Source: Achromobacter sp. MYb9 (GTDB lineage: Bacteria > Pseudomonadota > Gammaproteobacteria > Burkholderiales > Burkholderiaceae_B). From it: 64,000 nucleotides of DNA. Under the pieces are notes generated by a model, which did no database searches, was not told the DNA's origin, and saw only the letters and a program-made list of their open reading frames with translations. Position 1 is the stretch's first letter. Every line of letters starts with the position of its first letter. Where the stretch lies: positions 1-64,000 of the forward strand of contig NZ_PCOQ01000028.1 of the NCBI RefSeq assembly GCF_002975275.1, given 5' to 3'. Both the position numbers and the translations under genes were made by a program. Below are positions 38,141-45,181 of this stretch, piece after piece.

Positions 38141-38995
38141 ATGGCTGTATCCGTACTCAATATGCAGAATGGCATCTACCGCCGGCGCCGCGTGGTCAAC
38201 CGCATCATGCTTGCGGTGTCCCTCGGAACGCTGGGGTTCGGCCTGTTCTGGCTGTTCTGGATCATTCTGACGCTGCTGACCAAGGGCGCACCCGCGCTGT
38301 CGTACACGCTGTTCACCGAGATCACCCCGCCGCCCGGGCAAACCGGCGGCCTGATCAACGCGATCTTCGGCAGCGTGGTGATGGCGGGCGTGGGCACGCT
38401 GATCGGCACGCCGGTGGGCATCCTGGCCGGCACCTACCTGGCCGAATACGGGCAGCGCGGCTGGCTGGCGCCCGCGACGCGCTTCCTGAACGACGTGCTG
38501 CTGTCGGCGCCGTCGATCATCATCGGCCTGTTCATCTATGCCGTGTATGTGGCGCAGGTGGGGCACTACTCCGGCTGGGCCGGCGCGCTTGCGCTGTCGA
38601 TCCTGGTGATTCCGGTGGTGGTGCGCACGACCGACAACATGCTGCTGCTGGTGCCCAACAGCCTGCGCGAAGCCGCGGCGGCGCTGGGTTGCCCCAAGTG
38701 GCGCATGATCACGCTGGTGTGCTATCGCGCCGCCAAGACCGGCATCATCACCGGCGTGCTGTTGGCCATTGCCCGGATCTCGGGCGAGACCGCGCCGCTG
38801 CTGTTCACCGCGCTGTCCAACCAGTTCATGTCGTTCAACATGAATGCGCCGATGGCCAACCTGCCGGTCGTGATCTACCAATACGCCGCCAGCCCCTTCA
38901 AGGACTGGAATGACCTGGCCTGGGCCGGGGCCACGCTGATTACGTTGCTGGTGCTGGGCATCAACATCATTGCCCGCAACATGTTCCGCAAGTAA
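38141..38995 (+). CDS. pstA: Phosphate ABC transporter permease PstA
   Basis: The second membrane subunit of the phosphate importer is 284 residues with six helices. It has ITPPPGQTGGLINAIFGSVVMAGVGTLIGTPVGILAGTYLAEYG, LLSAPSIIIGLFIYAVYV and the EAA loop NSLREAAAALGCPKWRMITLVCYRAAKTGIITGVLLAIARISGETAPLLFTAL. The gap to pstB is 48 bp. Confidence 0.95.
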   Translation: MAVSVLNMQNGIYRRRRVVNRIMLAVSLGTLGFGLFWLFWIILTLLTKGAPALSYTLFTEITPPPGQTGGLINAIFGSVVMAGVGTLIGTPVGILAGTYLAEYGQRGWLAPATRFLNDVLLSAPSIIIGLFIYAVYVAQVGHYSGWAGALALSILVIPVVVRTTDNMLLLVPNSLREAAAALGCPKWRMITLVCYRAAKTGIITGVLLAIARISGETAPLLFTALSNQFMSFNMNAPMANLPVVIYQYAASPFKDWNDLAWAGATLITLLVLGINIIARNMFRK

Positions 38996-39043
38996 AGATC
39001 GCTGTGCCGGCGCGCATGGCGCGCCGGAGCCAAGGGAAGAGAA

Positions 39044-39820
39044 ATGGAAAACACCGCTACCGCCGTCAAGAACAAGATCGAGGTCAAGAACCTGAACTTC
39101 TACTACGGCAAGTTCCATGCGATCCGCAATGTGAACATGTCGATCCAGGAGAAGAAGGTCACGGCCTTCATCGGCCCGTCGGGCTGCGGCAAGTCGACAC
39201 TTCTGCGCACGTTCAACCGCATGTTCGAGCTGTACCCCGGCCAGCGCGCCGAGGGCGAAATCATGCTGGACGGCGAAAACCTGCTGACCACCAAGACCGA
39301 TATTTCGCTGATCCGCGCCAAGGTCGGCATGGTGTTCCAGAAGCCCACGCCGTTCCCGATGAGCATCTACGACAACATCTCCTTCGGCGTGCGTCTGTTT
39401 GAACGCCTGTCCAAGGGCGAGATGGACGAACGCGTGGAGTGGGCGCTGAGCAAGGCTGCGCTGTGGAACGAAGTGAAGGACAAGCTGCACCAAAGTGGCA
39501 ACAGCCTGTCGGGCGGCCAGCAACAGCGCCTGTGCATCGCGCGCGGCGTGGCGATCAAGCCCGAAGTGCTGCTGCTGGACGAACCGTGCTCGGCGCTGGA
39601 CCCCATTTCCACCGCCAAGATCGAAGAGCTGATCGCCGAACTGAAGAACGACTACACGGTCGTGATCGTGACGCACAACATGCAGCAGGCCGCCCGTTGC
39701 TCGGATTACACCGCCTACATGTACCTGGGCGAGCTGATGGAATTTGGCCAGACCGACCAGATTTTCGTGAAGCCGTCGCGCAAGGAAACCGAGGACTACA
39801 TCACGGGCCGTTTCGGCTGA
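39044..39820 (+). CDS. pstB: Phosphate ABC transporter ATPase PstB
   Basis: PstB energises phosphate import. The 258-residue ATPase has Walker A GPSGCGKST, the Q-loop VFQKPTPFPMSIYDNISFGVRL, signature LSGGQQQRLCIARGVAIKPEVLLLDEPCSALDP and VIVTHNMQQAARCSDYTAYMYLGELMEFG, all specific to PstB. A strong terminator follows at 39844. phoU and phoB, often the next genes, are not seen; the next feature is tRNA-Pro. Confidence 0.96.
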   Translation: MENTATAVKNKIEVKNLNFYYGKFHAIRNVNMSIQEKKVTAFIGPSGCGKSTLLRTFNRMFELYPGQRAEGEIMLDGENLLTTKTDISLIRAKVGMVFQKPTPFPMSIYDNISFGVRLFERLSKGEMDERVEWALSKAALWNEVKDKLHQSGNSLSGGQQQRLCIARGVAIKPEVLLLDEPCSALDPISTAKIEELIAELKNDYTVVIVTHNMQQAARCSDYTAYMYLGELMEFGQTDQIFVKPSRKETEDYITGRFG

Positions 39821-39843
39821 TCGCATACCGGATCGTCCCTTGA

Positions 39844-39880
39844 TGCAAAACGGCGCGCCTGACTGGCGCGCCGTTTTGCA
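39844..39880. terminator. Intrinsic terminator after pstB
   Basis: TGCAAAACGGCGCGCC (39844-39859) and GGCGCGCCGTTTTGCA (39865-39880) form a perfect 16-bp stem with loop TGACT. It ends the pst operon; the T run is part of the stem. Confidence 0.88.
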
Positions 39881-40040
39881 TTGGGCTGACCGGGATCGGT
39901 CATTCGCCAGAAGCCATAATTAATTTAGGCTTGAACTATATGGGTGCCAATCAGGGGATGGCCGGAAGGGGGAGGGCGAATGGCGTCCTAGGCGGGGTGA
40001 TTCCCGGGCCGGGCGGGATTCTGGTATAGTTGCCACCCTT

Positions 40041-40117
40041 CGGGGCGTAGCGCAGCCTGGTAGCGCATCTGCTTTGGGAGCAGAGGGTCGTGAGTTCGAA
40101 TCCCACCGCCCCGACCA
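40041..40117 (+). tRNA. tRNA-Pro (anticodon UGG)
   Basis: The cloverleaf is clear. Acceptor CGGGGCG (40041-40047) pairs with CGCCCCG (40107-40113). The anticodon stem TCTGC/GCAGA surrounds the loop TTTGGGA with anticodon TGG at 40075-40077. The T-arm contains GTTCGAAT, and CCA is encoded at 40115-40117. A TATAGT at 40025-40030 is a possible -10. It marks the left border of accessory DNA, as tRNA 3' ends are common integration sites. Confidence 0.96.
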
Positions 40118-40124
40118 ATAAAAT

Positions 40125-40157
40125 CAAGGGCTTACGTGTTCATCGCGTAAGCCCTTG
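40125..40157. terminator. Hairpin just after tRNA-Pro
   Basis: CAAGGGCTTACG (40125-40136) and CGTAAGCCCTTG (40146-40157) form a 12-bp stem with loop TGTTCATCG. It may end the tRNA transcript; there is no long U tract. Confidence 0.5.
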
Positions 40158-40237
40158 TCCATTTCTCCGGCACCAAGGGTACACCTATATGTACCCTGCC
40201 GATTGCGTGTTGATGTGCGTCGCCTTCCGGACGACGG

Positions 40238-40456
40238 CTAGCGCTCAGCGACCCAGCGGTCGATCTCCGATGCGACCCAACGCGACGCGCCGTCAATCTT
40301 TCTTTGGCGGGGGAACTGTTCAAGCTTGATCAGCGCGTAAATTTTGCTCTTCTTGAGGGAAACGACTCTCTCGACGTCAGTCAATCGATAGAGCCTGTCA
40401 CCGGTAGGTGTAGGTGTTGCGCTCGGGGCAGTAGGGGTGTTTTGTAGGCTGTGCAT
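40238..40456 (-). CDS. AlpA-family excisionase-like regulator
   Basis: From the ATG at 40456 (GAGGAC upstream) the protein is 72 residues. It has the AlpA/MerR-type winged HTH: RLYRLTDVERVVSLKKSKIYALIKLEQFPRQRKIDGASRWVASEIDRWVAER. AlpA proteins control excision or integrase expression in prophages and integrative elements. The frame is open 28 residues further upstream, but without a ribosome site. It is the last gene of the minus-strand operon and the one nearest the tRNA, a usual place for a recombination-control gene. No integrase is seen nearby. Confidence 0.8.
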   Translation of the reverse strand: MHSLQNTPTAPSATPTPTGDRLYRLTDVERVVSLKKSKIYALIKLEQFPRQRKIDGASRWVASEIDRWVAER

Positions 40457-40523
40457 CCAAGAGTCCTCGAGTGCCTCATGTCGATTGGAGCGTTCAACGC
40501 TCCCGCCACTCGGCTCGGAATTG

Positions 40524-40748
40524 TTAGGTGTGATGTTCACCGGCGCGACGGTCGCTCTTTAACGCCAAAAGTCCGACTTCCAGTTTGAACACCAAAGCAA
40601 TGATTGCGAATGCGATCCCGCCCAATGCCGCGTCGCCCTTGATCACGGTATAGGCCGCTAAGACCGTAGACAGGATGCAGGTTGCATACGAAGCAAGGGA
40701 AGCCAGCTCGGCGGCGTGGGTTTCGAGCGAGGCAACGAGTTTTTTCAT
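40524..40748 (-). CDS. Small membrane protein (74 residues)
   Basis: MKKLVASLETHAAELASLASYATCILSTVLAAYTV... has a short amphipathic N-terminus and two hydrophobic stretches (about 20-37 and 44-62), ending in a charged tail (LKSDRRAGEHHT). GGAGC lies before the ATG. I do not recognise it. It belongs to a run of short membrane proteins between 40.5 and 44.4 kb. Confidence 0.6.
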   Translation of the reverse strand: MKKLVASLETHAAELASLASYATCILSTVLAAYTVIKGDAALGGIAFAIIALVFKLEVGLLALKSDRRAGEHHT

Positions 40749-40760
40749 TAGCTTGCTCCT

Positions 40761-40916
40761 TCAGAGCTTGGACAGAAGAACGGAGTAGGCGAAATAGCCG
40801 AACCCGATAATGGCTTCGCTCAGCACCAGGATCCAGGCTGCCCGCGTTTTCGTCACGAGTGCGTATCCCACTGTGCCGACGAACACCAGGGCGAAAACTC
40901 CATAAATACCGGTCAT
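40761..40916 (-). CDS. Small membrane protein (51 residues)
   Basis: From the ATG at 40916 the peptide MTGIYGVFALVFVGTVGYAL... has two hydrophobic segments (about 3-19 and 25-44). It is 12 bp upstream of the next gene, and its start overlaps no other gene (the previous stop is at 40927). An upstream TTG at 40943 is possible. Unknown function. Confidence 0.55.
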   Translation of the reverse strand: MTGIYGVFALVFVGTVGYALVTKTRAAWILVLSEAIIGFGYFAYSVLLSKL

Positions 40917-40926
40917 TCCGCTGCCC

Positions 40927-41148
40927 TCATTTGGATAGCCCAAGCATGCGAGAGAAGACGGGACTGCATTCAGGTTGTCCAGAGGCGCAGGAGTAATAAA
41001 TCACCCCCACTGCCGTGAGCCCAATACCGATACAGAGTACGGTGCATATCAGCATTTCCCGCCTGGTCTGCGCGCGCATGGCGCGATTCTGTAAGGCCAT
41101 GGCCGATAACAAAAGCGGAAACAAGATAGTAAAAGTGAGCACGCTCAT
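40927..41148 (-). CDS. Small membrane protein (73 residues)
   Basis: MSVLTFTILFPLLLSAMALQNRAMRAQTRREMLICTVLCIGIGLTAVGVIYYSCASG... contains two membrane segments (about 3-19 and 32-52) separated by a basic loop, and two or three Cys. TGGAG lies shortly upstream of the ATG at 41148. Unrecognised. Part of the same operon. Confidence 0.55.
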   Translation of the reverse strand: MSVLTFTILFPLLLSAMALQNRAMRAQTRREMLICTVLCIGIGLTAVGVIYYSCASGQPECSPVFSRMLGLSK

Positions 41149-41277
41149 CGGCTCCAAGAGAAGTTCAGTAGGGAGCGGTCGGGGTCATTGCTTATCCATT
41201 GCGCGGGGACGGAGCGATAGACATACGAGTCCTGGGCCGGGGCCAGGCCAGCCGTACGTGCCAGGTGCCTGGACCGG
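41149..41277. other. Gap in the small-protein operon
   Basis: This 129-bp gap holds no gene I can support. It separates the 41278-41550 gene from the downstream small-protein genes. Confidence 0.4.
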
Positions 41278-41550
41278 CTACAGCCACAGAAGGAAGTAGG
41301 TCGTCACCGCGAAGATGGCGCAAACACCGAGGTCGCGCACAACCCCCCTTCGGCCCGCGGTAGCAATGGAGAAGACCGGCATCAACGCAGCGGTCAAGAC
41401 AGAGAAGCCTGCAAAGAGGCGTTCCATCCCGATCTGACTCGACTCGGGGAATGAGCCCGAATTTAGAAGAATTCCCATCAGAACCGTGGTAATCAGGGCT
41501 GCGAAAAATACGAAGCCGCCTCTGGACGAACCACGAATGCCGGCGTTCAC
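41278..41550 (-). CDS. Small membrane protein (90 residues), translationally coupled
   Basis: I place the start at GTG 41550 because it overlaps the TAG of the upstream 20-residue ORF (TAGTG). The protein has three membrane segments: GGFVFFAALITTVLMGILL, FAGFSVLTAALMPVFSIA and LGVCAIFAVTTYFLLWL. A short basic N-terminus (VNAGIRGSSRGG) suggests topology with the N-terminus inside. The frame is open further upstream through the DUF1173 3' end, where it has no membrane character. Unknown function. Confidence 0.55.
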   Translation of the reverse strand: MNAGIRGSSRGGFVFFAALITTVLMGILLNSGSFPESSQIGMERLFAGFSVLTAALMPVFSIATAGRRGVVRDLGVCAIFAVTTYFLLWL

Positions 41551-41612
41551 TATTCCGCAATCGACACGCCTACGAGAAAGCAAAGACCGAGAACTGTTGT
41601 GTGCTGCATCAT
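41550..41612 (-). CDS. Micro-ORF, 20-residue hydrophobic peptide
   Basis: ATG 41612 follows GGGAAGGGC and overlaps the stop of the DUF1173-like gene (ATGATG, TGA at 41611-41609). It encodes a 20-residue mostly hydrophobic peptide (core LGLCFLVGVSI). Its stop overlaps the next start (TAGTG). This double overlap suggests it either makes a tiny membrane peptide or serves to couple translation. Confidence 0.45.
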   Translation of the reverse strand: MMQHTTVLGLCFLVGVSIAE

Positions 41613-42901
41613 TGCCCTTCCCGTAGTAGGTTGATCGGCGGGGGAAATTCTGGGACGGGATCCCCGATTGAGGCGTTCCATGCCCACCAGCCATCCTTTC
41701 CGTATGTCTCGTCGTAGTGCTGGCCCTTTTCAGCTTTGCGCGCCAAGTACTCGGGCGCATTCATGCCCCACACCTCCAGCGGTGCTGGCGTGTGCCTGTC
41801 GCGCAACCAAAAGTCCGGAAACGCCGCGTCCTCGCCGGCATCAAATCGGAGCGGCTTCTCGAACCGACGCTTTTCCGCGACGAGCTTGTCCGCAACCAGA
41901 GCCTCGAAGCCCGAATCGACCGGGATCCAGTCACGCGTGGTTTGCATGAGGGCGATATCGACGACCTGTGCGCGCATGCTGCCTCCGGAGGACTTGGGCG
42001 GATCCGTCTGTACGATGGCGATGACGGCATTTCCTGCCCGCCAAGAGTCGATCTCTCGCGCAAAGCGGCGTTCTAAGGGGTCCCAGACGTTTTCATCAAG
42101 GTTTAGATACGGGATGCCGTGAAATCCCGCGATGGGCAGTGTGGCGCTGCCGTCCATTCCTTCTTGATGCTGCGCGAGCGGTGCCACTACAACCAAGCGC
42201 CGTCGTTGGGTGACCGCGTCCAAGGCTTTGGCTTTATTGTGACCAGCTTGGTGTCCGGCCGCTGTGGGCGTGGCGATCACAAGGTTTTGGGCCAGTCGAA
42301 CACGTCCCGCGTAGGTGGTCATTGCTGAGCGCATCAAGTGGTAATGCACCACACCTAGATTGCGCTTTCCTTCCATGCCTGGCGACCATGCGTGCAGCCC
42401 AGCCTGCGTCCAAAGAAAGTGCAGGAGACCGAGCAGTGTCATGCTGGCTTGGCCGGTTCGCGGGCGCGTCGCGGGCATCGACGGCGCGGGGGCCGAAGAG
42501 GCGTCTCCTTCTTCTGGGGCTGCTGTCGCACGCTGTTGAAGCCCGACCTTCAGCTTAATCTTGACCGCGCCGTCGTCGAGTTCCTGAACCACGCCGCGTC
42601 GGTAGGAACCAAGACCGGACATGGTCGGATCTACACCGTAGTAAACGCAGTCTTCGCTGTGCTCCGATCCTGTCTCCGGGAAGCGGGCGAGGTGGAAGCG
42701 GTCCGAATTGGCGCGGCTGTGGATCGAGAGGCGTTTTTCACCTGCGCCGGAACACGTGCAACGTACGTCTGCCTTGCCATGTGCCATCAACAGTACGCGT
42801 TTCCAGCCGTCCTTGAACTGATCAGCCGTTTGAAACTCCGACGAGTACGGTCGGGTCATTCCGGCTAGCGTGACCTCCACGGCGTATATCTTTCGATCCA
42901 T
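41609..42901 (-). CDS. DUF1173-like protein with possible nuclease-type C-terminus
   Basis: This 430-residue protein resembles DUF1173 proteins carried by plasmids and integrative elements: an N-terminal Cys-containing stretch (HGKADVRCTCSGAGEKRLSIH... then ARFPETGSEHSEDCVYYG), SGLGSYRRGVVQELDDGAVKIKLKVGL, then a central helical part with VVAPLAQHQEG. The C-terminal third has FPDFWLRDRHTPAPLEVWGM, reminiscent of PD-(D/E)XK cores (PD...E-x-W-G), although the Lys is not clear. The function is unknown. Starts with ATG overlapping the upstream membrane protein stop (TGATG). The only large soluble protein in the operon. Confidence 0.65.
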   Translation of the reverse strand: MDRKIYAVEVTLAGMTRPYSSEFQTADQFKDGWKRVLLMAHGKADVRCTCSGAGEKRLSIHSRANSDRFHLARFPETGSEHSEDCVYYGVDPTMSGLGSYRRGVVQELDDGAVKIKLKVGLQQRATAAPEEGDASSAPAPSMPATRPRTGQASMTLLGLLHFLWTQAGLHAWSPGMEGKRNLGVVHYHLMRSAMTTYAGRVRLAQNLVIATPTAAGHQAGHNKAKALDAVTQRRRLVVVAPLAQHQEGMDGSATLPIAGFHGIPYLNLDENVWDPLERRFAREIDSWRAGNAVIAIVQTDPPKSSGGSMRAQVVDIALMQTTRDWIPVDSGFEALVADKLVAEKRRFEKPLRFDAGEDAAFPDFWLRDRHTPAPLEVWGMNAPEYLARKAEKGQHYDETYGKDGWWAWNASIGDPVPEFPPPINLLREGQ

Positions 42902-43410
42902 CAGTGGCCCCCCATCATGTCGATCACCCCGTGCACGATCAAGCCGAGAATCCCCATGACGATGGAACCGTGCATAACGGCCACAGCGATCTGTTGATAG
43001 ATGTCCAGTCCGCTGAAAGAGCCGTACGAAACGTACAGGGCGACGTTAGCGACAAGGAAAATCACCAGACCCGCAATCAGCGTGACGTCAAGACAGAGCA
43101 AGAACGCTGCCTTACGCTCTGATGCGCCAGGCGCTATCGGGGCCTCCCTTTCCCTCATGCCATAGCTGACCAACCCGGCCCAACTAGCGCATGCGACGCA
43201 GATTAGTCCCACGCAGACAGCTCCCCAGAACCGTCCGCCTAGGGACACCAGCCACAGCACAGTTGCCCATTCTTGAATTAGCTTTCCAACCGTCGCCAGC
43301 ACCACGACGATCGAGACCAGCCCCATTGCGACCTTTATCGCGGACGAAGCCATTAACGTGCTGTTTGGATTTCGAAGAGTGGGCTGTTTCTTGTTCAAGA
43401 TGTACTCCAT
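42901..43410 (-). CDS. Membrane protein (169 residues, four predicted helices)
   Basis: Hydrophobic segments at about 23-43, 58-83, 105-127 and 143-164 suggest four helices. The N-terminus (MEYILNKKQPTLRNPNST) is polar. Its stop overlaps the DUF1173-like start, so the two are probably translated together. Not recognised. Confidence 0.6.
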   Translation of the reverse strand: MEYILNKKQPTLRNPNSTLMASSAIKVAMGLVSIVVVLATVGKLIQEWATVLWLVSLGGRFWGAVCVGLICVACASWAGLVSYGMREREAPIAPGASERKAAFLLCLDVTLIAGLVIFLVANVALYVSYGSFSGLDIYQQIAVAVMHGSIVMGILGLIVHGVIDMMGGH

Positions 43411-43484
43411 TTTTCAGACGACCAGCCTTTCCCGATGGAGGGGAGACGTAGCCGACCAAGACAAAGATTGGCTGACCCCTTCTG

Positions 43485-43631
43485 CTACTTCCGCTCGACC
43501 GCGCAAAATGTGCTGCTTACGTAGGGCTGCTTGTAGCAATCTTCTTTGGCGGAGGAGTAAAGCTCGTACAGCGCGTAGCCGACGGCGAAGATCGCGATTG
43601 CGATTCCCCAGATAATCATGTGCTTTTTCAT
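43485..43631 (-). CDS. Small membrane protein (48 residues)
   Basis: ATG 43631 follows CAGGAAACACA, a good ribosome site. The 48-residue product has one N-terminal membrane segment (MIIWGIAIAIFAVGYALYELY) and a polar tail with two Cys (EDCYK...TFCAVERK). It is too short to appear in most automatic gene calls. Single-span topology with a Cys-containing tail resembles secreted or membrane-anchored phage and plasmid micro-proteins, but no homologue is recognised. Confidence 0.55.
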   Translation of the reverse strand: MKKHMIIWGIAIAIFAVGYALYELYSSAKEDCYKQPYVSSTFCAVERK

Positions 43632-43668
43632 TGTGTTTCCTGAGTGAAAGGAGGTCCGCTTGGCGCAC

Positions 43669-44049
43669 TCATGTCGCGCGCGAGCGGTACCATTTGCGGC
43701 AGACCAAGATGCCTCTCGTCAGCATGGAAATGCCCCTTGTCAGCATGGATATGTAGACGGATATCGAGACAGCAGCCGAAGAGAGCGCCAACATCCCAAG
43801 GATGCCGTTGTTAATGAACAGTGCCTCTGTGCTAGCGCCTGTTGGGTCTATCTTCAATCCGGCCAACAGGACGATTGCGCCGGTGAGCGGGGCCAGCGCC
43901 GGCTGCTGCATCACCCAGGCGTAGATTTCCTGGCCGTGCAAGGCGGTTATGGCAAAGGAACCAATGCCCACTGTCACCACGAATATGCCGATCAATAGGC
44001 AAATTTGTATGTAAAGACCGGTGGCGAGGCCACCGATAAATCTATCCAT
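43669..44049 (-). CDS. Small membrane protein (126 residues) with a duplicated tail
   Basis: Three membrane segments are seen (about 10-35, 52-66 and 82-100). The C-terminal part contains SMLTRGI twice in tandem, matching a 21-bp tandem duplication at 43709-43750 (two differences per unit plus edge changes). The tail is basic (CRKWYRSRAT). Unrecognised. AGGGC lies just upstream of the ATG. Confidence 0.6.
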   Translation of the reverse strand: MDRFIGGLATGLYIQICLLIGIFVVTVGIGSFAITALHGQEIYAWVMQQPALAPLTGAIVLLAGLKIDPTGASTEALFINNGILGMLALSSAAVSISVYISMLTRGISMLTRGILVCRKWYRSRAT

Positions 44050-44070
44050 GTGCCCTCCAGGGTCGACCGT

Positions 44071-44424
44071 TCATATCAGCGGACTCCGCAGCTTTGAGAG
44101 TTCCGAGGCGCGTGCGTAGACAGCTTTCTTCCCGCCGCGCAATCCTGCGACCGTCGACATCAACGCAAGGGCGATCTGAAGTGGGGCATCCAGCAGGATG
44201 GCCAAGAAGGCCTCCTGGTACGCTTGGACGATCGGTACATCATGGCCATGCGCGTGCCACATGGCTGTGCCGAAAATGGTCAGGACTACAAACGCAAAAA
44301 AGTGCACTGCGGCGCTTATCGCCCAAGCCGTCGCCCATCGCACGTTAGTGGCGCGATTTCCGTCAGCCTGACTGCACAAGTGATACTTGATGTTGAAATC
44401 GTGCTTCCTCTGAAGAACGTCCAT
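44071..44424 (-). CDS. Small membrane protein (117 residues), first gene of the operon
   Basis: The ATG at 44424 is preceded by GGAGGT (spacing 9), the best ribosome site in the operon. The 117-residue protein has a polar N-terminus (MDVLQRKHDFNIKYHLC) and two long membrane segments: WATAWAISAAVHFFAFVVLTIFGTAMW and AYQEAFLAILLDAPLQIALALMSTVAGL. A basic C-terminus follows. Unknown function. It is the first gene after the 540-nt leader from the repressible promoter. Confidence 0.62.
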   Translation of the reverse strand: MDVLQRKHDFNIKYHLCSQADGNRATNVRWATAWAISAAVHFFAFVVLTIFGTAMWHAHGHDVPIVQAYQEAFLAILLDAPLQIALALMSTVAGLRGGKKAVYARASELSKLRSPLI

Positions 44425-44950
44425 TTGTTGTAGACCTCCAGGAAATGGAGAAATTTTCCATCCGGATCGGAGCGCTCGCCTTTCATAGTGTTTAGCAGCT
44501 AAACACTGGGAAAATTCTGATGAACGCCGATTCGGATGCCGCCGCCGAGATACCACAACGTTGGCGGCTTCCTGCCGACTTGCACGGCGCAGGCAAGTTG
44601 AGACCCTGCCCGGTGTTCGCCCAACACGTTATTCGCCACGTGGGGCATGTCCTACTTAGGCGCTCGCGTGAAAGTTGGAGCCCCGCGTTGGCGGTTCGTC
44701 CGTTTCACTAGGGAGACTTCGAAATGGTTCCGTCCCCGCACGAGATCAATGCGCCCGCCAGGCTCAGCACCTGGCCGGATTGGTACGTCAGCGCTGTTGC
44801 TAACGAGCTTCACGGGCCTCGTCTGGCGCATTGATTCTTGCCGCTTGTTTTTGTCCCTGGGGCCTCTCAATGTTGCGGCCGACTCCCCTTCTGGCACCAG
44901 CGCGAGCGCAGATGCAGGACGAACTAAAGGTTCAGTTGTTAAAGAGCGCA
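44425..44950. other. Long leader of the minus-strand operon
   Basis: Apart from KorB-type operator 1 (44488-44506), no strong gene is seen. On the plus strand a 36-residue ORF (44724-44834) follows GGGAG by about 9 nt, but it faces against the operon and has no support beyond that. Confidence 0.45.
44488..44506. promoter_or_regulatory. KorB-type operator 1
   Basis: GTGTTTAGCAGCTAAACAC is a 19-bp palindrome around TTTAGCAGCTAAA (44491-44503). It differs from the IncP KorB site TTTAGCSGCTAAA only at the central base. It lies in the leader of the membrane-protein operon, 64 bp upstream of its first gene. Confidence 0.75.
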
Positions 44951-45016
44951 ACCCAAATTTGGGTGTGTGTGAAGATGATAACCCGTAAATAAACGTTGTC
45001 AACCCAAATATGGGTT
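44951..45016 (-). promoter_or_regulatory. Minus-strand promoter bracketed by two operators
   Basis: On the minus strand -35 TTGACA (45002-44997) and -10 TATCAT (44980-44975) are 16 bp apart. AACCCAAATATGGGTT (45001-45016) overlaps the -35 and ACCCAAATTTGGGT (44951-44964) overlaps the expected start near 44968. The same palindrome lies between the XRE and Cro-like genes. A repressor bound at both sites would block this promoter, which reads into the membrane-protein operon. Confidence 0.72.
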
Positions 45017-45181
45017 TATCAGGGAGTCGCAAGCCCAGTCGGATTTCTATGGAACAAAATGATATTGTTTTTATATTTTGATACGTGGGGGCTAAATTTT
45101 TTGCGCAAGTAGCCGTTTCTACCTATATCCAAATAGTAGACAGTGGCCCCAGTCGTGTGTTCGATCCGCCATTGCGGGGAT
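45017..45181. other. AT-rich spacer between the operon promoter and the XRE gene
   Basis: No gene is seen. The stretch 45055-45135 is notably AT-rich. Confidence 0.4.
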
